Assembly: GCF_014596085.1 (NCBI RefSeq)
Contig: NZ_JACCJY010000004.1
Coordinates: forward strand, 186,001-250,000
Direction of reading: 5' to 3'
Source of the DNA: Azospirillum tabaci
GTDB lineage: Bacteria > Pseudomonadota > Alphaproteobacteria > Azospirillales > Azospirillaceae
DNA: 64,000 nucleotides
Part shown: piece after piece, positions 37,108 through 46,421 of the stretch
Layout of the letters: each line of letters opens with the position of its first letter
Position numbering within the stretch: the stretch's first letter is position 1
Notes under the pieces: model-generated
What the model saw: the letters and a program-made list of their open reading frames with translations, nothing else
What the model was told of the DNA's origin: nothing
Database searches by the model: none
Program-made: the position numbers and the translations under genes

Positions 37108-38829
37108 TCAGATCAGGGAAAGAAGCGTCTCGTGCACCTCGCGGGCGCGGATCGGCAACGGGCCGGGGCGGCTGAACACCGACACCGCGCCCGGCAGGTC
37201 GTAATGCCCACGCAGGAACTTGTGGAACTGGGCGCCGTGCGTCTGCTCGACGACCAGGACCTTGGTGACGCCCTCCAGCGCCGCGGCCAGCTTGGCCGGC
37301 TGGACCGGGGAGATCAGGCGGATGGCGACCAGCCGGGCCTTGGTGCCGGCGGCCTCCAGCCGGCGCACCGCCTCGCGCGACGGGCCGGTGGCGGAGCCCC
37401 AGGTGACGACGGCGATCTCGCCCTCGCCCTCGACGTCGGCCCAGGCGTCGCCGTAGTCGTAGCTGGTCAGCTTGCGCAGCCGCTTGTCGAGCTGCTTCTG
37501 GTGATCGGACGCCTGCGAGGAGGGCAGGGCGTTCTCCGCATGCTCCAGACCGTCGGCGGTGTGCTCGCCACCCGGCATGCCGGGGATGGCGGCGGGGGAG
37601 ACGCCCGATTCGGTGTTGGCGTAGCGCTTGTACTTGCCCTCGCCGCCGAGGTCGGTGGCGAGCAGCCGGTTGGCCTTGTGGGGGGCGTCGGCCGGCTTGT
37701 CGACGATGGCGCGGGACTGGCCCATCGCCTGGTCGGACAGCACGATGGCCGGGGTCTGCAGCGCCTCGGCCAGATGCACCGCCCACTGGGTGGTGAACAG
37801 GCAGTCGGCGATGGAGGTCGGGCCAACCACCAGATGCGGGGCGTCGCCGTGCAGGCCGTAGACGGCGATGTTCAGGTCGGACTGTTCGGACTTGGTCGGG
37901 ATGCCGGTGGAGGGGCCGCCGCGCTGCACGTCGACGATCACCACCGGGGTTTCGGAGGCCACACCCAGGCCGATGCATTCGGTCATCAGCGACAGGCCGG
38001 GGCCGGCGGTCGCGGTGATCGAAGGCACGCCGCTGAAGGAGGCGCCCAGGCACATGGCGATGGAGGCCAGCTCATCCTCCGCCTGGACCAGCTTGCCGCC
38101 GGTCTTGGCAAGGTTGGGGGCCAGCCATTCCAGGATCTCGGTGGCGGGGGTGATCGGGTAGGCGGCGCAGAACTTCACCCCGCCCTTCAGCGCGCCCAGC
38201 CCGGCGGCCTCGTTGCCGGAGATGTTCCAGCGGACGGCGCCGTCCTTGTTGGGGGCGGCCAGCTCCAGGCCGAGGTTCCAGCCGGCGGCCTCCTTGGACC
38301 CGGCGTCGATGCCGGCGTTGGACGCCTGGATGGCGGCGTCGCCCTTCTTGCCCAGCGCCTTCTGGATCACCGCGTCGATCCCGGCGCGCGGCAGGCCGAC
38401 GATCGCCATGACGGCGCCCAGGCCCACCATGTTGACGCGCCCGCCGGGGATGCGCCCGGCCAGTTCCTTGATCGGCAGCTCGACCTGTTTGGCGCCGCTG
38501 GCGGCCAGGACCGCGGGCACCTCGCCCTGGCTGGGGTCGGTGATGATGACGCTCTTCTCCGACAGGGGAAGCTCGGCCGCGAAGCGCTCCACATTCTGCC
38601 AGTCGAAGGCGATGATGATGTCGAAACGGTCCCCCGGACCATGAACGGGTGTCGGCGACAGGCGAACGAGGGCGGCGGCCTCGCCACCACGGATCTGCGG
38701 GCCGGTCGACCGCGACATCAATCCGTACCATCCCACGTTGGCGGCGGCATCCAGCAGCATCTGTCCGGCGGTCATCGCGCCGGCGCCACCGCTGCCCACC
38801 AGGGCAATCGTGACCGAGTCCACTGTCAT
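37108..38829 (-). CDS. korA: 2-oxoacid:ferredoxin oxidoreductase, fused gamma-alpha subunit
   Basis: A 573-residue protein. The N-terminal gamma domain (residues about 1-190, VGSGGAGAMTAGQMLLDAAA, RSTGPQIRGGEAAALVRLSP) is fused to the alpha/pyrimidine-binding domain (AAYPITPATEILEWLA, DELASIAMCLGASFSGVPSI, VDVQRGGPSTGIPTKSEQSD). This is the KorA type found in aerobes such as Rhodospirillales, Mycobacterium and Thauera-like 2-oxoglutarate:Fd reductases. It heads a three-gene operon korA-korB-diiron protein. In a diazotroph such a pair could feed ferredoxin for nitrogenase. Confidence 0.95.
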   Translation of the reverse strand: MTVDSVTIALVGSGGAGAMTAGQMLLDAAANVGWYGLMSRSTGPQIRGGEAAALVRLSPTPVHGPGDRFDIIIAFDWQNVERFAAELPLSEKSVIITDPSQGEVPAVLAASGAKQVELPIKELAGRIPGGRVNMVGLGAVMAIVGLPRAGIDAVIQKALGKKGDAAIQASNAGIDAGSKEAAGWNLGLELAAPNKDGAVRWNISGNEAAGLGALKGGVKFCAAYPITPATEILEWLAPNLAKTGGKLVQAEDELASIAMCLGASFSGVPSITATAGPGLSLMTECIGLGVASETPVVIVDVQRGGPSTGIPTKSEQSDLNIAVYGLHGDAPHLVVGPTSIADCLFTTQWAVHLAEALQTPAIVLSDQAMGQSRAIVDKPADAPHKANRLLATDLGGEGKYKRYANTESGVSPAAIPGMPGGEHTADGLEHAENALPSSQASDHQKQLDKRLRKLTSYDYGDAWADVEGEGEIAVVTWGSATGPSREAVRRLEAAGTKARLVAIRLISPVQPAKLAAALEGVTKVLVVEQTHGAQFHKFLRGHYDLPGAVSVFSRPGPLPIRAREVHETLLSLI

Positions 38830-39055
38830 TGGTTAATCCCTTGCGTCCGAATGTGAGTCGCCCGACCTCCGTACGGCTACGTCAGCATTGCGGAACAGGG
38901 GAATGATCTGGCGCAAATCGGACGAAAGACGTCACGATTTTACGAAGTCGCGCCATGGACTGGTCCGGCCAAAACTTGTCCGTTAACCGGCCATCCCTTT
39001 GCGCCGATTGTTGCCGGGATTGTTTCTGGACCGGAATGGCAAGCGCCTTTGCGGG

Positions 39056-39748
39056 TTACTCGCTGTAGCGTTCTTCCCGCCAGGGGTCGGCGTCATTGTG
39101 ATAACCGCGGACCTCCCAATAGCCGCGGCGATCCTCCGCCAGAAACTCGATTCGCTTCACCCATTTGGCGCTCTTCCAGAAATAGAGCTTCGGCACGACG
39201 ACTCGGACGGGGCCGCCATGGTCGCGGCTGATCGGCTGGCCCTCCCAGCCGGTGGCGAGCAGCGCGTCCTCCGCCGCGAAGGCCTCCAGCGGCAGGTTGG
39301 TGGTGTAGCCGTCCGAGGAGTGGCAGAGGACGAAGCGCGCCTCCGGCCGCGGCTGGACGACCGACAGCAGATGCCGCGTGGACACCCCGTCCCATTGGTT
39401 GTCGTAGCGCGACCAGGTGGTGACGCAATGGATGTCGGAGACGACGCGCTCCCGCGGTTGAGCCTGAAGATCGCTCCAGGTCCAGGTGACGGGGTTGTCG
39501 ACCAGCCCGTCCACCGCCAGGGTCCAGTTCGCCTCGCTCACCCGCGGCAGGATGCCGAGATCGAGCACCGGCCAAGTCTCCACCAAGCGCTGGCCCGGCG
39601 GCAGGCGGTCGCGCGACGGGTCGGCGGTCTCCCCGGTCAGGCCCCGGCCCTCCCGCGCCCATTGCTCCTTGGTGGCGATCAGCTTGTCACGGATTTGGCC
39701 GTCCTGCGGGATGTCCTGAGGGCCGTTTTGAGGGATGTCGTCCGCCAT
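39056..39748 (-). CDS. Sulfite-oxidase-like molybdopterin oxidoreductase
   Basis: A 230-residue oxidoreductase of the sulfite oxidase fold. The Mo-ligating Cys is C108 in SDIHCVTTWSRYDNQWDGVS, followed by HSSDGYTTNLPLE and the cofactor-binding GGPVRVVVPKLYFWKSAKWV. There is no signal peptide or haem domain, so it is a cytoplasmic enzyme unlike exported MsrP/YedY. Substrate unknown. Start ATG 39748 after GGAGG. Confidence 0.9.
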   Translation of the reverse strand: MADDIPQNGPQDIPQDGQIRDKLIATKEQWAREGRGLTGETADPSRDRLPPGQRLVETWPVLDLGILPRVSEANWTLAVDGLVDNPVTWTWSDLQAQPRERVVSDIHCVTTWSRYDNQWDGVSTRHLLSVVQPRPEARFVLCHSSDGYTTNLPLEAFAAEDALLATGWEGQPISRDHGGPVRVVVPKLYFWKSAKWVKRIEFLAEDRRGYWEVRGYHNDADPWREERYSE

Positions 39749-39886
39749 GGGAGTCCTCCGAAGGGGTGGATCGGCAGCGATGTCTCTGGTGAGCGCTATG
39801 GATTTATGCACGGATGGGCGCCGCTGTCAGCGCCGCCGCCATGGTTTCTTGCGGTGCGAAAGGCAGATCCGCTGCGCCTCCGTTCC

Positions 39887-39909
39887 ATTTCCGCGGTTGG
39901 AGCGGAAAT
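39887..39909. promoter_or_regulatory. Palindrome ATTTCCGC-N7-GCGGAAAT, likely operator
   Basis: Perfect 8-bp arms spaced by 7 bp, in the divergent region between the molybdopterin oxidoreductase (start 39748) and the histidine kinase (start 39988). It lies 79 bp upstream of the kinase ATG. Confidence 0.5.
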
Positions 39910-39987
39910 AGACGGTTCGGACGATTGCCCTGGCTCTGTTCACGCCCTGCCTTGCTCTGATAGCATGTCCGCTATGCACTACCTGCC

Positions 39988-41964
39988 ATGTTGCCGCTCA
40001 TGACCAACGCCTTGCCCGTCGCCCCGCACTCTGATGCGGTGCCTTCCGGGCTGGACAAAGCCGGGCTGGATAAGGCTGGTTTGGACATGGCTCGGGAGGA
40101 TGTGGCTGGACTGGCGTGGCTGGACGCGCTCGCCACGCCGCTGTGGCTGCTCCATCCCGATGGCCTGACCTTTTGGCTGAACGCTGCCGCCCGCGCGCTG
40201 AGCGGCTTGGAGCGCGACGCGCCTGCCGCCGCCGTCCGGGTCACCCTGTCCAGCCGATTCCCCGCTGCACTCCAGCAGGCCGCAGCGGGGCGGACGGTGG
40301 AAGCGCGGGCGACCATCCACGCCCCCCTGACTTTGCCGTTTGAGGTGGATCTCCGGCTGGTTCCGGCGCCGCGTCCGAGTGGGCTGGTCCTGGCTGAAGC
40401 CCCCGCCGACAGCGGCGCCCGGCAGGAGATGATGCGGCTGAACGAGCAGCTCATCGCGCTGTCCTACGCCTATCCCGACATCCGCTTCGAACTGCTGCGC
40501 GACGGCACCATCCTCGACTTCGCCGCCGCCAGCCCCGGCGACCTGAACGTGCCCGCCGAGCGCTTCCTGGCGCACCGGGTGCAGGAGGTGCTGCCCGATC
40601 CTGCCGCCGGGATGCTGGCTGCGGCGCTCGGCCGGCTGAACGAGGGGCAGACGGTCATCGGCCTGGACTTCTCCCTGCCGCCGCCTCCTGGTCAGGCGGG
40701 GGCCATCAAATTCTTCGAGGCGCGGCTGGTCGCGCTGCCTGACAGCGACCGCGTGATGTGCAGCATCCGCAACGTCACGGAGCGGGTGGAGGCGGAAGGC
40801 GCGGCCCGGCGCGCCCATCACCTGCTGTCCGACGCCATCGAATGCATCACCGAGGGCTTCGTGCTGTACGACGCCCAGGACCGGTTGGTGCTGTGCAACG
40901 GACGTTACCGGGAGTTGTTCTCCGCCAACACCGACCTCATCACGCCGGGTGCCAGCTTCGAGGAGGTGTTGCGCGGCGGGGTCGAGCGGGGCGTCTATCG
41001 GGTGCCGCACGGCGATCTGGAGGGCTGGATCGCGCGGCGCATCGAGCAGCACCGCAGCGCCGGCCCGCCCATGGAGATGCAACTCCACGACGGGCGCTGG
41101 ATTCGCATTGAGGAATGGCGGACCTACGAGGGCGGCACCGTCGGCATCCGCGCCGACATCACCGACCTCAAAGCCCGCGAGGCCGAGCTGAGCGCCGCCC
41201 GCGACGAGGCCGAACAGGCCAACCAGCGCAAGTCCGATTACGTCCACCATCTGAGCCACGAGCTGCGCACGCCGTTGAACGCCGTGCTCGGCTTCGCCCA
41301 GATCATCCATGACGAGATGATGGGGCCGAACAACCCGCGCTACCGCGACTACGCCGGGCAGATCGCGGCGGCCGGCGTCTACATGCTGGACCTCATCAAC
41401 AACCTTCTCGACCTCGCGCGGATCGAGGCGGGGCGGATGGACCTGCACGAGGAGGCCTGCAGCCTTTCCCTGCTGGTCGACCTGACCTTCGGCATGATGC
41501 AGCCGCGGGCGCGCGAGGCGGCGGTGGCGCTGTGCATGGAGATTCCCGACGATCTGCCGAGCCTGCACGCCGACGCCTCGCAGATCCGCCAGATGCTGAC
41601 CAACCTGATCGGCAACGCCATCAAATTCTCGCCGCCCAAGGACGGGTGCGTGCGGGTGCGGGCGGAGCGGACGGAGGACGGCGGCATCGCGCTGACCGTC
41701 GCCGACAACGGCATCGGCATGCGGCCCGAACAAATACCGGTGGCGCTGGACGCCTTCGGGCAGGTCCATGGCCGAAACCAGGGCCACAACCAGGGCCGCG
41801 ACCGGACGGCGGAGCGCGGCTCCGGCCTGGGGCTGCCGCTGACCCGCGCGCTCATCGCGCTGCACGGCGGCACCTTCCACATCGACAGCCGGGTCGGGGC
41901 GGGGACGACCGTGCGCCTGACCTTCCCGCCCTGCCGGGTCGGCGGGGCGATGCAACGCCTCTGA
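39988..41964 (+). CDS. Cytoplasmic PAS-domain sensor histidine kinase
   Basis: A 658-residue kinase without TM helices. A PAS-like N-terminus (LATPLWLLHPDGLTFWLNAA) is followed by a second module (DIRFELLRDGTILDFAAASP) and a PAS-7 domain (about 275-390, ITEGFVLYDAQDRLVLCNGR). The HisKA H-box is HLSHELRTPLNAVLGFAQII with phospho-His near 423, and the HATPase has N-box LIGNAIKFSPPK, VADNGIGM and GSGLGLPLTRALI. A short near-repeat (GLDKAGLDKAGLDMA) is at the N-terminus. No cognate response regulator is adjacent. ATG 40000 is an alternative start. Confidence 0.93.
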   Translation: MLPLMTNALPVAPHSDAVPSGLDKAGLDKAGLDMAREDVAGLAWLDALATPLWLLHPDGLTFWLNAAARALSGLERDAPAAAVRVTLSSRFPAALQQAAAGRTVEARATIHAPLTLPFEVDLRLVPAPRPSGLVLAEAPADSGARQEMMRLNEQLIALSYAYPDIRFELLRDGTILDFAAASPGDLNVPAERFLAHRVQEVLPDPAAGMLAAALGRLNEGQTVIGLDFSLPPPPGQAGAIKFFEARLVALPDSDRVMCSIRNVTERVEAEGAARRAHHLLSDAIECITEGFVLYDAQDRLVLCNGRYRELFSANTDLITPGASFEEVLRGGVERGVYRVPHGDLEGWIARRIEQHRSAGPPMEMQLHDGRWIRIEEWRTYEGGTVGIRADITDLKAREAELSAARDEAEQANQRKSDYVHHLSHELRTPLNAVLGFAQIIHDEMMGPNNPRYRDYAGQIAAAGVYMLDLINNLLDLARIEAGRMDLHEEACSLSLLVDLTFGMMQPRAREAAVALCMEIPDDLPSLHADASQIRQMLTNLIGNAIKFSPPKDGCVRVRAERTEDGGIALTVADNGIGMRPEQIPVALDAFGQVHGRNQGHNQGRDRTAERGSGLGLPLTRALIALHGGTFHIDSRVGAGTTVRLTFPPCRVGGAMQRL

Positions 41965-42006
41965 AAGCCGGAAACGACCCCCAAAACGCGCACCCCAAAA
42001 CGCGCA

Positions 42007-42038
42007 ACGGCCGCGCGCGCTGGAAGCGCGGCGGCCGT
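42007..42038. terminator. GC-rich hairpin between convergent genes
   Basis: ACGGCCGC (42007-42014) pairs with GCGGCCGT (42031-42038) with further inner pairing. No T tract; it probably serves both the kinase and the PfpI-like transcripts. The duplicate CCCAAAACGCGCA just upstream is a 13-bp direct repeat. Confidence 0.5.
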
Positions 42039-42100
42039 GAACTCACAAGACGAAACCCGCAGGAAAGACGGGCAGCCTGTCGAGGCGCGCTGGCTTGGCC

Positions 42101-42664
42101 TCAGGCGGCCTTGCGGACAGCGGCGGCCTCGGAGAAGACCTTGACGACCTGCTCGACGAAGGCGGCCAACTCGTCATGGCCCAGCGCCGTGATGGTCACG
42201 TTGTCCACCACCAGGGCCTCGTCGCTGATCTTGCCGCCGGCGGCTTCCAGATCGGCGCGGACGGCCTCGGGGGCGGCCAGCGTGCGGCCCTTCAGCTTGC
42301 CCGGGATGGCCAGGAGCTGGATGCCCTGGTCGATCGCGGCGATCGGCTTGCCGGCGTCCAGGAAATGGCCGACGATGCGGCGGGTGTGGGCGCTCTGCTG
42401 GAGCTTGGTGACGCTGCGCTCGCCACCCGGCAGCAGCAGCATGTCATAGTCGGCACCCAGAACCTCGCCGACCTGCTTGTCCACCGGGAAGTAATGGCCC
42501 CAGGACTTGCCGTGCCAGCCGTTCACCAGACCCTGCTCGGGCGAAATCGTACGAAGAGTAGCGCCGGTCTTGAGGAGAGCCCGTTGCGGCTCCGTCATCT
42601 CCAGTTCCTCAAAGCCGTTGGCGACGAGAATGGCAATGCTCTTTCCTGCGAGGGGTTGATCCAT
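42101..42664 (-). CDS. DJ-1/PfpI-like protein lacking the catalytic cysteine
   Basis: A 187-residue DJ-1/PfpI fold: SIAILVANGFEELEMTEPQR with the conserved Glu, DMLLLPGGERS and ISDEALVVDNVTITA. At the nucleophile elbow, where PfpI-type enzymes have A-I-C-H-G, this protein reads A-I-D-Q-G (D112, Q113). Cys and His are both replaced, so protease, glyoxalase or deglycase chemistry is not expected. Start ATG 42664 after AAAGGA; ATG 42682 is possible. Confidence 0.88.
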   Translation of the reverse strand: MDQPLAGKSIAILVANGFEELEMTEPQRALLKTGATLRTISPEQGLVNGWHGKSWGHYFPVDKQVGEVLGADYDMLLLPGGERSVTKLQQSAHTRRIVGHFLDAGKPIAAIDQGIQLLAIPGKLKGRTLAAPEAVRADLEAAGGKISDEALVVDNVTITALGHDELAAFVEQVVKVFSEAAAVRKAA

Positions 42665-42745
42665 ACTGTCTTGTCCTTTCATCGTTCAACCAGTGTGCGC
42701 GGGCCATCACCGAGGAATGCGCCGTCGGGGAAAAGAAACGGCGCA

Positions 42746-42769
42746 CGCCGCGCAAGGTCTTGCGCGGCG
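42746..42769. repeat. Perfect 11-bp inverted repeat with 2-bp centre
   Basis: CGCCGCGCAAG-GT-CTTGCGCGGCG, 82-105 bp upstream of the PfpI-like start. On the reverse strand it is followed by CGTTTCTTTTCC, so it may be a terminator for reverse-strand read-through or an operator. Confidence 0.55.
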
Positions 42770-43050
42770 ATGGGACCCGCAGCCGGCCCTCGTCACGTGA
42801 GGTCCGGCGGGGGGGCGGTCACGCCCCTGATCGGTTTGTGGTGAGCATGGAACACAAGTGGCGGCAACGAGGTCCCAAGTCAATGGCTTATTCCGCACTG
42901 CAACGCAGCTTCCCCACCGCAGGGCAGGGCAACCGACGCGGCAATTTCGCGGTCGCGCTCAAGACTTAATCACGATTTCCCGAGTATGACGGTTGGGGTG
43001 GCGCAGGTCAGCCATGCCGTCATGGCGCGGCTGTGACAAGGAGGGGGCGC

Positions 43051-43082
43051 AAAAAAACGGCCGGGGGTCGCCCCCGGCCGTT
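43051..43082 (-). terminator. Rho-independent terminator (reverse strand)
   Basis: AACGGCCGGGGG-TCG-CCCCCGGCCGTT (43056-43082) flanked on the left by seven A, i.e. a T run on the reverse strand. It would end transcription from aceA, some 250 nt after the aceA stop. Confidence 0.8.
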
Positions 43083-43194
43083 CGAAGTCAATAGCGTCAG
43101 CCGTTCGAAGAGATCCGGCTCGCACACCGGATCGGGAACCACCGGTCACCGGGACGGCGGGCCGAAGCCAACCGTCCGAGGATCGGCGCAAACC

Positions 43195-43245
43195 GGTCAT
43201 ACGGCCCGAGCCGGGGAGGCTGCCGCGATGGGCGGCCGTATGACC
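43195..43245 (-). other. 12-bp stem-loop in the aceA 3' region
   Basis: GGTCATACGGCC (43195-43206) and GGCCGTATGACC (43234-43245) with a 27-nt loop, 86 nt downstream of the aceA stop and before the terminator at 43051-43082. A candidate 3'-UTR stabiliser or sRNA-like element. Confidence 0.55.
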
Positions 43246-43330
43246 CTTTCACACTTTGCGGGGGCAAAGTGCTGTCTCGTTCGAGGCGGGCGCGTCCGGC
43301 GGATGGCACCGGGCGCGCCCTGCTGTTGGA

Positions 43331-44608
<1,278 letters not shown>

Positions 44609-44705
44609 GGTCGTTTTCCTTCTTTTCGTCACCGTTGCGCTGCTTTTGAGCGCTGCCCTGACAAAACAACTAAAACGGCCTTCGCTGCCTTGCAACATGC
44701 CCTTG

Positions 44706-44770
44706 TTTGTAAAAGGGTCTGTTTGTAAACTGCCGTCGGAAAAGTTCTGTAAATCAGTAAATATTGTAAA
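44706..44770. promoter_or_regulatory. Four TTTGTAAA-like boxes between aceA and its regulator
   Basis: TTTGTAAA at 44706-44713 and 44722-44729, TCTGTAAA at 44746-44753 and ATTGTAAA at 44763-44770, all in the same orientation. RamB in Corynebacterium and ScfR-type regulators recognise boxes around TTTGCAAA. The cluster lies 27-91 bp before the regulator's start codon and about 100-160 bp from aceA. Confidence 0.6.
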
Positions 44771-44796
44771 TCAGCTCAGCTGGAGTTCGGGTGGTC

Positions 44797-46239
44797 ATGG
44801 ACAAGAAGGCGATGCTGGGTCCGAAGGTGCGTCGGCTGCGCCGCGACCACGGGCTGACCCAGGCCCAAATGGCCGAGCAGCTGGGCATCTCCCCCAGCTA
44901 TTTGAACCTGATCGAGCACAACCAGCGCCCGGTCACCGTGCCGCTGCTGCTGAAGCTGGGCCAGAATTTCGGGGTGGACCTGCAGAGCTTCGCGGAGGAC
45001 GAGGAAAGCCGCCTCGTCGCCGGCCTGCGCGAGGTCTTCGCCGACCCGCTGTTCGACGGCTCCGACATCAAGAACCAGGACTTCCGCGAACTGGCGGCGG
45101 TCGCCCCGACGCTTGGGCAGGCGGTGGTGGCGCTCTACCGCGCCTTCCGCACCAGCCGTGACGACCTGCAGACCCTGTCGGAACGGGTCGCCGACCGCGA
45201 GAAGCTGCATCTGGTCCAGACCTCCTCCTTCCCGCAGGACGAGGTGCGCGACCTCTTCCAGGCCCATTCCAACCACTTCGCCGAGCTGGAGGCGGCGGCG
45301 GAGGAGCTGTGGCAGGAGGGCCGGCTGGAGAAGGGTGACCTCTACCGGGGCCTGACCGACTATCTGCTGAACAACCACAGCGTCCGGGTCCGGCTGCTGC
45401 CCTCCGACATCATGGGCTATGCGGTCCGCCGGTTCGACCGGCACGGGCGGCGCATCCTGCTGTCGGAGATGCTGGCGCCGTCCGGGCGCAACTTCCAGCT
45501 CGCCTGCCAGATCGCCCTGCTGCGCCACCGCGACCTGCTGAACCACATTGTCGACTCGTCGGGCCTGACGGGGGACGAGGCGCGGCGCTTGGCCCGCATC
45601 GGGCTGGCCAACTATTTCGCGGCGGCCGTGCTGATGCCCTACGCCCGCTTCTGGGAGGCGGCCAATCAGGTTCGATACGACATCGAAATATTGCGGCGCC
45701 GGTTCGACGCCTCGTTCGAGCAGGTCTGCCAGCGGCTGACCACTCTGCAGCGTCCGGGGGCAAAGGGCGTTCCCTTCTTCCTGATGCGGGTGGACAGCGC
45801 CGGCAACGTGTCCAAGCGCTTTTCCGGGGCCGGCTTCCATCTGGCCCGTTTTGGCGGCGGCTGCGCCCGCTGGATCGTCTACGAGGCCTTCCGCACGCCG
45901 GGAAAAATCCACAGCCAGCTGGCCCAGATGCCCGACGGCACCACCTACTTCTCCATCGCCCGCACGGTGGTGAAGGCCGGCGGCGGCTTCCGCAGCCCGC
46001 CGCAGCAATTCGCCATCGCGCTGGGTTGCGATCTCCAGCACGCGGCGCAGATCACCTATGCGGATGGTGTGGATCTCGAAAACACCGAGGCGGCGACGCC
46101 CATCGGTGTGAATTGCCGGCTCTGTCCACGGCTGGATTGCTCGCAGCGCGCCTTCCCGCCGCTGAACCACCGCCTGATTGTCGATGAGAATCTGCGCGGT
46201 TTGTCGCCTTATCTCTTCGCCCCACCGGCGGGAGAGTAA
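44797..46239 (+). CDS. RamB/ScfR-type short-chain fatty-acid/acetate regulator
   Basis: A 480-residue regulator. The N-terminal XRE helix-turn-helix (about 7-60, LTQAQMAEQLGISPSYLNLI) precedes a DUF955/IrrE-like middle region and the DUF2083 C-terminal domain with GVNCRLCPRLDCSQRAFP, a CxxC...C cluster that could bind metal. This is the architecture of RamB (represses glyoxylate-shunt genes in Corynebacterium) and ScfR. Its divergence from aceA and the shared boxes support control of the shunt. Start ATG 44797 (a GTG two codons upstream is possible). Confidence 0.9.
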   Translation: MDKKAMLGPKVRRLRRDHGLTQAQMAEQLGISPSYLNLIEHNQRPVTVPLLLKLGQNFGVDLQSFAEDEESRLVAGLREVFADPLFDGSDIKNQDFRELAAVAPTLGQAVVALYRAFRTSRDDLQTLSERVADREKLHLVQTSSFPQDEVRDLFQAHSNHFAELEAAAEELWQEGRLEKGDLYRGLTDYLLNNHSVRVRLLPSDIMGYAVRRFDRHGRRILLSEMLAPSGRNFQLACQIALLRHRDLLNHIVDSSGLTGDEARRLARIGLANYFAAAVLMPYARFWEAANQVRYDIEILRRRFDASFEQVCQRLTTLQRPGAKGVPFFLMRVDSAGNVSKRFSGAGFHLARFGGGCARWIVYEAFRTPGKIHSQLAQMPDGTTYFSIARTVVKAGGGFRSPPQQFAIALGCDLQHAAQITYADGVDLENTEAATPIGVNCRLCPRLDCSQRAFPPLNHRLIVDENLRGLSPYLFAPPAGE

Positions 46240-46263
46240 GGCCGCTTATTTTGCGATATCGTC

Positions 46264-46297
46264 TTGTGGTAACCAAAAAGCCACAACAAAATTGTTG
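46264..46297. promoter_or_regulatory. Overlapping dyads upstream of fpr
   Basis: TTGTGG-N11-CCACAA (46264-46286) overlaps CAACAA-AA-TTGTTG (46284-46297), followed by TATAAA (46299-46304). They lie 125-158 bp before the ferredoxin-NADP reductase start in an AT-rich spot. The regulator is unknown. Confidence 0.45.
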
Positions 46298-46421
46298 GTA
46301 TAAATTAGTGGTCTGTTGACGAATTTATTGTTAAAGAGATGTGCTGCAATGCGGCACGGCTTGGCTTCTGAAACGACACCGGCCACAGCATGCCGGTCAC
46401 CGAAACGGACCTGCGGATTCC

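Larger units (their letters stand above)
42665..43330. other. 666-bp intergenic region with three strong hairpins
   Basis: No convincing gene; a 40-codon open frame from 42848 lacks a ribosome site. Three strong stem-loops occur (42746-42769, 43056-43082, 43195-43245), listed separately. The region lies downstream of aceA and upstream of the PfpI-like gene, both on the reverse strand. Confidence 0.55.

Noticed and set aside
38830..39055. FNR or NifA box upstream of korA
   Set aside because: No TTGAT-N4-ATCAA and no TGT-N10-ACA could be found at a legal distance.
42848..42969. 40-codon frame (MEHKWRQRG...) in the aceA-PfpI gap
   Set aside because: No Shine-Dalgarno, no recognisable features, and it overlaps a structured non-coding region.
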